From positions 20,001-39,731 of the forward strand of contig JABUQX010038850.1 of NCBI GenBank assembly GCA_015478945.1: DNA of 19,731 nucleotides, given 5' to 3'. This DNA is from Trachelipus rathkii. Lineage: Eukaryota; Arthropoda; Malacostraca; Isopoda; Trachelipodidae. Positions 9,976 to 18,120 of this stretch are shown piece by piece. The notes under the pieces are model-generated. The model saw only the letters and a list, made by a program, of their open reading frames with translations. It did no database searches and was not told the origin of the DNA. Made by a program: the position numbers and the translations under genes. Position 1 is the stretch's first letter, and each line of letters begins with the position of its first letter.

Positions 9976-10118
9976 GGTTTTTCAAAAGACCCTCCAATGA
10001 GCTGAAGCCCCCTGGTAGTGGTGGTCCCAACTTAAAGCACAGAGTGCATGGCAGAGAGACGAGGAAGATGGGGAAATGGGAATTATTGGACAAAATTGCC
10101 CCGGGTTCATTATGTTAA
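9976..10118 (+). CDS. Candidate terminal exon of a small secreted or peptide-precursor-like gene
   Basis: An acceptor-like CTCTTAATTTTCAG ends at 9975. After it, 46 codons are open from TTT at 9978 to TAA 10116-10118. The peptide is basic and Pro/Gly-rich (FFKRPSNELKPPGSGG, KHRVHGRETRKMGKW). In-frame TAA just upstream fits an exon that begins at the acceptor. The nearest partner is the signal-peptide-like frame at 9608, but the phase match is only through a weak donor. I do not recognise the peptide. Chance is a real alternative because the region is less AT-rich and has few stops. Confidence 0.2.
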
Positions 10119-10683
10119 ATAACTTTTTTAAATGAAAGTTCTATCAATATGTATTTTTATATGTATACATAGCTTATAACCTGTACTTTCAAAGACTGTG
10201 TAAACAAATTTTACAATTGTTTTTTAATTTATGTACACAGACCTTATAAATTGAAATTAAAAAATTTTTAAAATTTTTTTGAAGAAAAATCAAAAAATCT
10301 AAGTTATTTCTATATTTTAAAAAAAAAAAATTTATTTTGCAGTTCACTGCACCTGTCAGTCTGCTACAACTTTTATTAAAATTTTTTTTTTGTAAAACTT
10401 TCAGTTTTTTTTGTAAAAAAAAACTAATAAAAATTCCTTGAAATGGCTGCGGATTTCTGATATTGCCCAGTTGACGGTGTTTATATTTATATATAGTCAG
10501 TATATATATATATATATAATATCTTGTTTAGAGAAACTTTCCTATATATTATATTTATCATCTTTACTAAACAATTGATTTAATTGTTGTTTTTTTCTGA
10601 CTCTCATTTTTGTATGTTTATCTATATATTATTATATATATACCGGTTATATACATATACTATATATATACATATACCCCTTC

Positions 10684-10720
<37 letters not shown>

Positions 10721-10860
10721 CTACTATATATACCTATATATATAATTATATATATACTATATTATACGTTCCAATGTATTACTTTTTCGGCATGATACAT
10801 TAGCTCTCTAGTTAGATTCTTTAGAAAAACAGGATAGTTAAAATGTCAAAGATAAGTATT
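10119..10860. other. No gene seen: T/A runs and microsatellite
   Basis: This stretch holds A/T homopolymers (10255-10330, 10380-10430), short (AT)n near 10500 and the tract at 10621-10766. Nothing coding can be supported. Confidence 0.7.
10621..10766. repeat. (AT)n microsatellite
   Basis: Alternating A/T with small C interruptions. The open frame that runs through it (Tyr/Ile repeats) is a by-product of the repeat. Confidence 0.93.
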
Positions 10861-10875
10861 CTATGTTTCCATTAG

Positions 10876-11127
10876 AGTGTGAGTTCTGCACGAAATCGTT
10901 ATATAGTGCAAGCGCCCAGAAATATTAAAAGTGAGTTACGTCTTTTTGAGAGTTGCAAGTTTGATGGAGTCGCATACGCTATTTGTTGGATTGAGGACGT
11001 TTTTCAGAGAGTTAAAATTCTGTGTGGTTTTATTTCTACAAATTATACTATGGCTACGGCCGATTCTGTGGAAAATTTTATTTTTAAATGTGAAGTGACT
11101 TATTATTTTAACATTGATATTCTGTGA
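10876..11127 (+). pseudogene. Open frame of about 83 codons, possible gene remnant
   Basis: The frame opens right after a TAG at 10873-10875 and runs to TGA 11125-11127 with no ATG near its start (an internal Met lies about two thirds along). It reads like a soluble protein segment (APRNIKSELRLFESCKFDG, VAYAICWIEDVFQRVKIL). A short ATG frame in another phase (10842, MSKISILC) lies just upstream, as if a frame change had split one reading. No family is recognised. It may be a decayed gene piece or chance; at this AT content one or two frames of this length are expected in the window. Confidence 0.25.
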
Positions 11128-11234
11128 AGTTTTTCTTAGAAGATATTTATTACTCTAGCAAGTGAGATTTTTTGTAGTTCTTAAATAATATTTAATTTGT
11201 TTCAATTTGTATAAAATTTTTTTTAAATATTTAT

Positions 11235-11455
11235 ATGTATGAGGAGATTATGAAGAGATTATTATTTCTTTTTCATTCGTACGAAAGAATATTTTTATCT
11301 AGAAAGAACCATCATTCAATGTGGCTCGTACAATATTTAATTTAAAGACTGACCCTTTCTACTTGTGCAAGGTTATCGATTACATGATTCATCTCTTTCA
11401 CTACGCAAAAGCTCTTCATTTACGATATATTTTTACTCAACTTTTTATTTTTTAA
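11235..11455 (+). pseudogene. Two overlapping frames, possible remnant of about 75 codons
   Basis: An ATG frame (11235-11345, MYEEIMKRLLFLFHSYERIF) overlaps a second frame (11303-11455, containing ARTIFNLKTDPFYLC and YAKALHLRYIF). Both read as protein-like across the overlap, as if one reading had shifted near 11303. Unknown family and weak evidence on its own; it belongs to the group of broken frames on this side of the window. Confidence 0.2.
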
Positions 11456-11880
11456 GAGCATATAATATATATATTTTGATATTATCTTCATAAGAGAATC
11501 AATTTGTAAATCAGGAAACTTAAGGTCATAGACAAAAGAATAACATAACACTTTGTTTTTTATTTTACAAGGAAAATATCGAAAGCCTAATAGAAAATTG
11601 ACTATGTATTTATATAAAAGAAAGAGGAAATAATAAAATATAATTATATTAATTTACATATATCATATTTGTATTAGTTAAAGTTATTATTTTAGTAAAT
11701 TTTAAACTTAACAAGAGTCATAAAATCTTAAATTGCCCACTTACATATCCTACTCTACATCCAATGATAGTAATTATTGCTGTTATTTATCACTGATGAT
11801 CGATAGTAAAGTTATTCTCCACAATTCTCTGTCAATAGCTTTTGACCCTGCCACTTCGTGTAGGAAAGGGGAATCTGAAA
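11456..11880. other. No gene seen
   Basis: AT-rich sequence with frequent stops in all frames that I read. A short open stretch near 11825-11895 (FDPATSCRKGESETP) may belong to the remnant that follows. Confidence 0.6.
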
Positions 11881-11899
11881 CACCCCATCGGATGTAATT

Positions 11900-12320
11900 A
11901 TGCAGTTAAGGAAGAACACACCATGGATGGTCAAGATATTGAGCAAATTTTTATATTTGTTAATTAAAGAAGTGTTTGATCGTAAAGCTAAGGCACATTT
12001 ATATTAAAAAATTTGGCTCAGTCTATGATTTCGGATTCTCTCTTTTTGAAAAGAGTGGCGATCGTGGAAAAATTTTATATGTGGAATTTTCTGTTGGATT
12101 CTTATGCTTTGAAGAAATACAAATCAGCCATCTTGGATTGTATGCTGTCTGAAGATTGTCAGGAAGCTACGAGATATTTCTCATATTGGATTCTTCATTT
12201 GATCTTCGAAACGAATGAGATTCTTTCAAAAATTCTCCGACATTATTCATTATTCCAAAAGTTATGAGATTTATCCAGGAGGATTTGCTGGAAAAATTGA
12301 GTTTGTGCCCACGAAGATGA
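11900..12320 (+). pseudogene. Possible decayed gene in three successive frames, unknown family
   Basis: Three overlapping frames follow one another on the plus strand. The first is an ATG frame, 11900-12007 (MQLRKNTPWMVKILSK, LLIKEVFDRKAKAHLY). The second is a longer frame open from about 11989 to 12267 (SLFLKRVAIVEKFYMWNFLL, KKYKSAILDCMLSEDCQEA). The third overlaps its end and stops at 12318-12320 (LFIIPKVMRFIQEDLLEKL). Their junctions overlap, which fits one alpha-helical protein of about 140 residues broken by two small indels. I do not recognise the family and see no catalytic motif. The middle frame has a plausible codon mix, which makes it one of the better coding candidates on this side. 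Confidence 0.35.
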
Positions 12321-12587
12321 GGTAGAAAATTAAAATCAGGTGTTTTTAGGGGAAGTAAAGGGAAATTTCTGTAAGTGGAACTTGGTATACTTTTTTTTTG
12401 TATTAAATATTTGTAATAAAATTATAGTAAAAATTGTTCGTAAATGAAATGTTTATTTGCTCATATAATTTATTAAATAAAAGTATTAAAGAAAAAGTTT
12501 TGAAATAATTAATATATTATATTATATTATTTAAGTTATATAAGTTATTTTAGTTCTTATTTAAGGTCGACGCATCATCTTCCTTTC

Positions 12588-12595
12588 TGACGTCA
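12588..12595. promoter_or_regulatory. CRE-like TGACGTCA palindrome
   Basis: An exact 8-base match to the CREB/ATF consensus, in a less AT-rich patch (12566-12640). No promoter or gene start is placed next to it, so it may be chance. Confidence 0.2.
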
Positions 12596-12677
12596 CAGAT
12601 GTGGATGATAGCCTCAAACCAACTCTCCTTAATCAGATGTCTGTCTCATAATATTCAAACAGTTAAATGTTTATATT

Positions 12678-12707
12678 TATTTATATTTAAAATTTTAAAT
12701 ATAAATA
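12678..12707. repeat. Perfect 30-bp AT-only palindrome
   Basis: Bases 12678-12692 are the exact reverse complement of 12693-12707, with no loop. It is made only of A and T. Confidence 0.9.
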
Positions 12708-12808
12708 CATTCTGAAATACGTGTTTGGAAACAAAAAAGTAAAAGTAGTAGACTTGGCGTATTTATTTTTTTGCTGTCAAATATTTTAATGTAAAAATAT
12801 TTGCTTCA

Positions 12809-13036
12809 TTATTTTTTTTCATACACTGGAACAAAAAGTAGGAAGTTCGAGAGTAGATTTTCGCACTCAATTACTACGCAGCAGTTGTGTTTGAGATCAT
12901 TTATGTCAAAATTGTAATTGTCATAATTTTTCATGATATATTTGCATTTATTAATAATTAAAGATACTATTAATATATGTTTGTAAGCTGGAAAATTTTT
13001 TGCAAAACTTAGTTTCTGTATATTATATTTATGCAA
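12809..13036 (-). CDS. Hypothetical 75-aa open frame
   Basis: A true ATG (13036) opens 75 codons to TAA. The product is basic at the start (MHKYNIQKLSFAKNF) and has two Cys and an acidic/hydrophobic second half (HNCCVVIECENLLSNFLLF). No signal peptide or known motif. It stands alone among plus-strand fragments, so it may be a chance frame in AT-rich DNA. Confidence 0.15.
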   Translation of the reverse strand: MHKYNIQKLSFAKNFPAYKHILIVSLIINKCKYIMKNYDNYNFDINDLKHNCCVVIECENLLSNFLLFVPVYEKK

Positions 13037-13249
13037 ATAAATATTGTTATTATTTTTCGATAATCAAAATTTAATTAGAATATTATATATAATTATTAAT
13101 TTATCTATCTTCACATGATATATATATATTTTATTATATTTATGTATTTCCATTCAGTTAACTAATATAATATATTATAATATATATATATTCTCGTACT
13201 GCTACCGCTAAATTAGATGATCAATTCTTTTTGGGCAAACTTTTTATAA

Positions 13250-13625
13250 TATGAGATTATAGAAGAGGATTATTTAAATTGTTTCCGTGTATTACAAATA
13301 TTACTAACCGGACATTGCCACAGTAATAAATGTGAAGGATTACTTTTATTATATTTGGGGAAATATAATGAGAGGGAGATTTTCTTAAAAATTTTCCTGT
13401 CTGACTCAAAGAGAAATTACTTGTGCAACTCAAATTGAAATTAATTTTATTATTTATTAAAGTTTTTTTTGTAAAGATATAGGCTGTATAATTTTTCGGG
13501 AGGAATTTTATCGTATGTGTGCGTTGTGGGTGGCAAAATTTCATCCATTTAAAAATCGTCCATTTTTTGCCGTTAAAGGAGTTAGGGGAGTATTTTTTCT
13601 CACCCCCAAAAGAATTCTTTCCAAT
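13250..13625 (+). pseudogene. Possible decayed gene in two or more frames, unknown family
   Basis: A frame of 62 codons with no ATG start (13250-13438) reads YLNCFRVLQILLTGHC and LYLGKYNEREIFLKIF. A second frame, open from about 13463, contains REEFYRMCALWVAKFHPF and FFAVKGVRGVFFLTPKR before it runs into the (AT)n tract. A short frame before the first (13201-13246, KLDDQFFLGKLF) may be a third piece. Together they look like one broken protein of about 110-140 residues whose end is replaced by a microsatellite. No known motif is visible. The last part also reads plausibly in another frame, which weakens the assignment. Confidence 0.28.
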
Positions 13626-13629
13626 ATTA

Positions 13630-13714
13630 ATATATATATTATATTATTATATATATATATATATATAGTATATTATATATATATATTATATAATATATAT
13701 ATATATATATAAGT
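13630..13714. repeat. (AT)n microsatellite
   Basis: An alternating A/T tract. It supplies the Ile/Tyr tail of the open frame that begins near 13463. Confidence 0.93.
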
Positions 13715-13829
13715 ATTATATATGATAAATGAAAAAAATCATTCATTTATTTTTCTATTAATTGATTAATATTATGTTTTGAAATGTGTATTAACAATTT
13801 TTTAATATTTTTGAAAGTAAGAAGATGCG

Positions 13830-14141
13830 GTGTCAAGAGAAGAGATAGAAAAAATATTTTTTTTGAAATTCTCCAAGACTCAACGAGAAGTTTTGACCAT
13901 ATTTTTGGGGGTTGAAGAATTAGATTTAAATTTGCTGGATTACCGCAAGAGGATAGGTTCAGGGTTCCTTATTTATTCTTTCTATCATTATCTTAAATTT
14001 TATGTCAAAATTTTTTTTTATCTTTATACTTTCATTTGGACAAGAAAAAGTCTTTCACATTCATCAAAAATACGAATAAATATTTCTGGACATTCCATCT
14101 CTCCATATAACATTTCTGGTTCGAGTAAAGTTTTTTTCTGA
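13830..14141 (+). pseudogene. Open frame of about 103 codons, unknown
   Basis: Starts at a GTG, with no ATG near the start. The first half is soluble-looking (SREEIEKIFFLKFSKTQ, FLGVEELDLNLLDYRKR); the second half is hydrophobic and aromatic-rich (YHYLKFYVKIFFYLYTF), perhaps one membrane segment, then a Ser-rich tail. It is the longest uninterrupted frame on the right side but only modestly above chance for this composition. No family recognised. It is followed by another hydrophobic fragment on the same strand. Confidence 0.28.
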
Positions 14142-14159
14142 GTCAAAATTTTTGTATTT

Positions 14160-14943
14160 TACAAATTATTTTTTTTTATAATTTTATCCTCAGTTTTAAT
14201 ATTTCTTCCTTTATATTTTTATTCCCTTCTATATGCCGGTTATTATAAGAAAGATTTAGTTGTAAAATAATACGAGGACGAATCCATTTAAACTCCTACC
14301 GACGAGTCAAATCCCAAATTCCTCGCTGCCGGCCGAGACTCGAGTCAAAAACTCTATTCTTTCATCTATTTCTGATAATTCTCAAACTATGTTTAGACCT
14401 ATTTTAAATATTAGACCCCGTCTCTCCCACATCGAAGCCAAAACTTCCATTACTTCATTTGGGGGCGCCTTTTTGTTGACAATTCTATGGAAAGAATCAG
14501 CCTCAGCGCATTGGATTTTCGTCATCTAGGAATTGATATTTTCAAGACGAGGGTATAGAATCTGATACTGAAAAATTACGTACAATACGTTTCTTTTATG
14601 AATATTCGAGATGGGTAACGTTGGTTTTCTTATAAATTCAACCCCGGAACTAAAGAATCCGAAAATCTTAATGGGGAGTTCAAGGATCTGAAATTGTCGG
14701 TCAAATATTTTAAAATACGCGATATTGCTCGAAAAGTTTCTATTGAAGCCTTCAACGAATTCGTAAATATTAAATGGAGCAGTAATAAATCATTACCCGT
14801 TCATACTGAGCAGAGGATGCGTTATATGCAATTAATTTCATCGACTTCATCTTCTTTAATTCCGATGTCAAATTTACAGGCCAGAACGAATGAACAAAAG
14901 ACTTTTGATTGTACTTTTTGTTTTCAACTTTGGTATTGCTAAT
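14160..14943 (+). pseudogene. Possible decayed gene spanning five overlapping frames
   Basis: The pieces in order are a hydrophobic, membrane-segment-like stretch ending in GYYKKDLVVK (stop 14268), and an 87-codon frame, 14266-14529 (PFKLLPTSQIPNSSL, MFRPILNIRPRLSHIEAK). Then come about 14461-14558 (DNSMERISLSALDFRHLG), 14549-14635 (SDTEKLRTIRFFYEYSRW) and a 107-codon frame, 14619-14942 (FNPGTKESENLNGEFKDL, KYFKIRDIARKVSIEAFNEF). Each overlaps the next, and the changes sit at or near short G runs (14460-14465, 14551-14553, 14613-14615). This fits one protein of about 250 residues with an N-terminal membrane anchor broken by about four indels. Family unknown; a chance tiling of frames is possible but less likely than for single frames. 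Confidence 0.38.
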
Positions 14944-15051
14944 ACAAACAGACTCGCTCAAAGACGCTCCAACGAATGTGAATAGACTCACGATGGATTA
15001 TGATAGTTATTTAGAACACCCGCAATACCTAGACAGGTACAGGCTTATTTA
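14890..15051 (+). pseudogene. Small signal-peptide-like frame with a frame-changed continuation
   Basis: An ATG at 14890 opens 31 codons beginning MNKRLLIVLFVFNFGIANT, a good signal-peptide shape, to TAG 14983-14985. In another frame, protein-like sequence continues (LTMDYDSYLEHPQYLDRYR) to about 15051. It overlaps the end of the preceding fragment by about 50 bases. A third frame piece (MRKTPVGFTASGKNSYQ, about 15075-15183) may also belong. Unknown; short and weak. Confidence 0.22.
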
Positions 15052-15294
15052 AAGAAAAACAGTGTTCTTTCTTAAATTGATGAGAAAAACACCTGTAGGA
15101 TTTACAGCATCAGGTAAAAATTCTTATCAAGCTTCTAATGTTCAAAATATATTGCTACGCATGCTGAAAAGTGCTGCCTCGTGAGCATCATTTTCTCGGA
15201 CTGTAATAATACGACAAAGTTTATTGCCTAAACTCGTTTCAATGTTTTTTCTCATCAATTCTTATATCATTCGTTATCTAATAAATCACTTCTC

Positions 15295-15961
15295 TTAAAC
15301 GTTATCTAAAGTTCTTTTCCCACTGTAAGTCTTTTGTTGAAAAACCCATGTAACGGACAATCCGGAAGTCCTCAAAATGCCCCAGTATATTTCTCGCCCT
15401 TTTGGCAGCAATGTGCCATGCAAAGTCATTCGCAGGTGACGCAAGTAGGTGCAGGGAACTATGTGGAAACCGGGTATATCTCTCATGAAGGGGATTGAAG
15501 GAGGGTAACACCTGGTATATAACTCCCAAATCTGATCAGAATAATTTTCAATTATAGTTCTTTCAAATCTCCGTTCAAATTTTCGACCCAGTCAACCCAC
15601 TGGCCATTTCAGTATGTTCTTAAAATCCGTATCAAACTCAAAACTTTGACGGAGGTCGGCAAAACATTCCGTCTGGGGGTATTTTTTTTTCTTTCTTTGC
15701 CGTATTGTAGAATAAAAATAATAAAGAAATGGGTAATAATGATAATGCATAATTCAGTCATAAATCGACAAATATACATAGCAGAGGTGCTAATTATTCT
15801 AATAAATTAATTAACACAAAATAATTATTCAGAAACATAAATTTTTCCGGCTCAACTCCCAGAACTCGCTCAATCGCGAAGTTGTAAAACCAGAAATAGT
15901 GGTACGATGTCACCGCATCAATCGCGACTTTTTGAGACACTGAAAAGTTTTGATGAAAAGG
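15295..15961 (-). pseudogene. Possible decayed minus-strand gene, one frame broken by a TGA
   Basis: From about 15720 to the TAA at 15297-15295 one frame holds about 141 codons with a single internal stop (TGA 15594-15592, after NILKWPVG). It includes FADLRQSFEFDTDFK, RTIIENYSDQIWELYTRC and PGFHIVPCTYLRHLR. Upstream, in another frame, 15961-15794 reads AIDAVTSYHYFWFYNFAIER. At this base composition several stops would be expected in 141 codons. A frame overlapping the second half (RYTRFPHSSLHLLASPAND, FEDFRIVRYMGFSTKDLQWE) is also protein-like, so a frame change near 15490 is an alternative reading. Family unknown. It is the only clear minus-strand member of the group. Confidence 0.38.
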
Positions 15962-16089
15962 TTAAGTTGCTTGTAGTACCCAAAATTATGCATCCAATGC
16001 AAGTTCTTATAGTAAATATGAGAATATTAGTGCAACCCATTTAATTATTTTCAAATAGATTCATTTATCTCCTTCCGCCTTCAATCCGC

Positions 16090-16320
16090 GGTTAAGACAC
16101 ACGCTCAAATTTCCCGTGTTTGTCCGCCATTTTTTCAGGTATCGCGATTTTCAGATCGAAGTCTAATTCATTTATTGATTACAAAATTATTCTTTTTAGA
16201 AAAGGGGGAACGGTTTTATTATTGTTTACTCCGGGCACCATAACTGTCGGTGTTTATTTATAGACTCCCTAGTAATCCGTCAGAGAACTCAAGTTTCTAT
16301 ACATATCCGAATCCGCAACC
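16090..16320 (+). other. Gap with one short open stretch
   Basis: About 55 codons are open from near 16095 to TAG 16261, ending GGTVLLLFTPGTITVGVYL. It has no start codon and I do not recognise it. Nothing else is seen here. Confidence 0.3.
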
Positions 16321-16545
16321 ATGTCAAATGTTAAATTCTGTCCTCTGTTAATGTATGATTCTCTCTGTTCTGACATTGAACCACTGCATCTCTACGTCTC
16401 GCAGTCTGTATCATACCACTCATTTCGTGTCTACGCTAAGAACCGACATTGCTCGCTGAATTTAATTCCTCGTTGTATCAACCGGTCAAATTTAAATTTT
16501 ATGTGGCAACTCCAATGGATGGTGTATGATAAAGAATGTTTATGA
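16321..16545 (+). CDS. Hypothetical 74-aa open frame with a real ATG
   Basis: An ATG in reasonable context (CGCAACCATGT) opens 74 codons to TGA. The product has seven Cys (MSNVKFCPLLMYDSLC, RHCSLNLIPRC) and no signal peptide. The surrounding sequence is less AT-rich than the flanks. Short protein-like stretches in other frames follow (16600-16800), so this may be the N-terminal piece of a longer broken gene. No known family. Confidence 0.28.
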   Translation: MSNVKFCPLLMYDSLCSDIEPLHLYVSQSVSYHSFRVYAKNRHCSLNLIPRCINRSNLNFMWQLQWMVYDKECL

Positions 16546-16599
16546 AAAGCCAAGTTAGGGGTAGTTGTAAGGGGTTCGTAGGAAGGGAAAAAAATGGAA

Positions 16600-17520
16600 C
16601 GGGAAAAAACATGAAATGGATCTTTCTCTAAATAATTTTAAAGCTAGGATACCCGGTGAAAAAAAACTCTGTACTTTATAGTTGGAGAATGTCCATTATT
16701 ATCAAATCTTTGCTTATTACCAGCTCGGATTTACAACTGACTTGTTTTTCTAACTCTTTTATGAAGTGTTCACGCTCACGGATTTACGATGGTTTTTAAA
16801 CTTATGAACTACTTTATAGGTATAGAAATCGATTCAGCTTAAAGTAGAGGGTAAAGCCACCTTAGACGATCCTAGTCAATCTCCATATAAAATCAAATCC
16901 GAGTCATATTGACTCTATGATGAGTATTCTTCATTTCCATAAGAGAAAATAGATGATAATTATGGAGGGTTCTCAAGAGAGCTCTGGATTTACGAGAGCC
17001 CAAGTCTGAATAAGTCCCGCTTGTCAAAATCTATTAATTGGCAGTGTACTCGAACAAGCAAGACTTAATAGTTCTGAATAGGTTGTACATAATTTATTAC
17101 GTGATACTAATTCTCTTTATCAATATTCTCATTAATCTATAAGTTGACTTTTGGTCGAACAGAAAGTTGGTATGTATGAAGGTTGGTCGAAAAGTTTGTC
17201 ACTTAAGTTCAGATAAATTTCCTCTATAGTTTGGTAAGAGTACCAAGCCTACCAAAGGTTTTAACGACCTTGTGAAGTTGTTATCCAAATGGTCATTTTT
17301 TATCATTGATAAATATAAAGATGTTTCTAAAAAAAGGCATATTTTATGTCTCAATTTAACGAGTAGGAAAATAGTGTTTTTTCTAGACAGACAGTAGATC
17401 AAAGGTATTTTCGTGAATCCTTTGTGGTGTATTAGTAAAGGTGTTACATTCTTCTAAGGACCAGATAGATGGTTAAATAGAACAAAATTTTGCTATCGTG
17501 TGAGTTTGATCAGAAGATGA
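16600..17520 (+). pseudogene. Degraded coding-like stretch with in-frame stops and frame changes
   Basis: Protein-like runs lie in changing frames: about 16680-16797 (NVHYYQIFAYYQLGFTTDLF), about 16840-16915 (KVEGKATLDDPSQSPYKIK) and 16911-17133 with three stops (CQNLLIGSVLEQARLNSSE, VHNLLRDTNSLYQ). Then 17143-17520 is one frame of 125 codons broken by TAG 17227, TAG 17395 and TAA 17455 (PTKGFNDLVKLLSKWSFFI, KRHILCLNLTSRKIVFFLD). Stop density there is about 2-3%, below the roughly 6-8% expected for random DNA of this composition, but not decisively. It could be the middle of a long dead gene running from 16321 to 18120. Family unknown. Confidence 0.25.
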
Positions 17521-17681
17521 AGGTTGAGAAATTGTCATTTTTTCCAATTACTCAAAATCAACACGCGATTAATTCATAAAGTTTCCTAATATGATGTTGA
17601 TCACTCCGAATAATGATTCAAATTATTCAAATTCGTCGTTTAGAGATCCTATAAAAAGGATATATCGCTTCCAAAAATCTT

Positions 17682-18120
17682 TTCTAAGTGTTCATGTACA
17701 AATCTCCCAATCCTTTATTACAAAGTAGTACTTTCAGAATTAATACTACGAATTTTCCGTTTTCAGGTTTTCGTGATTCAAATGAAAGTTCAAATAATAT
17801 AAGTTCGAATAGGTCAAGGTCTGAATCTGATCATTTCGATAGTTTCGATCATTCCGATGAAAGTTATCATAAGTTATCATCCACATCAGCATTACCGAGG
17901 TCCTAGGGTACAGTCTCCTAAAATTCTTCGTTCAAGTAGAAAATTATTGCCTATGCATAGTACACCTCGTAATGATGATTCGCTCAATCTTCCTTCTTGT
18001 TCTTCTTGTTCTCATGACCGAAATAATATGTCTTTTTCAGTGTTTATGTTTTCTTGTTTCAAAGCGGTATTCTGTTTGTTACCTAATTATTCTATGTTGT
18101 CTAATTGGTTTACATATTAA
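17682..18120 (+). pseudogene. Ser/Asn/Asp-rich frame broken by a 10-bp tandem duplication
   Basis: Frame A (open from 17682; ATG 17688; TAG 17904-17906) encodes Ser/Asn/Asp-rich sequence (FRDSNESSNNISSNRSRSES, FDSFDHSDESYH). Frame B is open from about 17806 to the TAA at 18118-18120 (105 codons, 87 from its ATG at 17857). It encodes QSPKILRSSRKLLPMHSTPR, a Cys-containing patch (LPSCSSCSHD) and a hydrophobic end (FSVFMFSCFKAVFCLLP). AAGTTATCAT at 17861-17870 is exactly repeated at 17871-17880, and dropping one copy puts frame A in register with frame B. This fits a recently broken gene of about 145 codons with a disordered start and a membrane-like C-terminus. A related-looking short frame (17591-17728, NNDSNYSNSSFRDP) lies just upstream. 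Function unknown. Confidence 0.42.
17861..17880 (+). repeat. Perfect 10-bp tandem duplication
   Basis: AAGTTATCAT occurs twice in direct contact. The length is not a multiple of three, so it shifts the reading frame of the candidate gene around it. Confidence 0.97.

Larger units (their letters stand above)
12321..12808. other. Non-coding stretch with a palindromic TGACGTCA site and a 30-bp AT palindrome
   Basis: No frame of interest. It contains TGACGTCA at 12588-12595 (a full CRE/ATF-type palindrome in animals; function here unproven) and a perfect AT palindrome at 12678-12707. Confidence 0.6.

Noticed and set aside
10610..10795. Tyr/Ile-repeat open frame
   Set aside because: Translation of an (AT)n microsatellite.
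13257..13544. Minus-strand 95-codon frame
   Set aside because: Antisense to the plus-strand fragment frames, which have the more balanced composition; likely a shadow.
10840..18120. Sequencing error as the general cause of the broken frames
   Set aside because: The left gene crosses thousands of bases with many A/T homopolymers without one frameshift. Local errors at G runs near 14460-14615 cannot be excluded.
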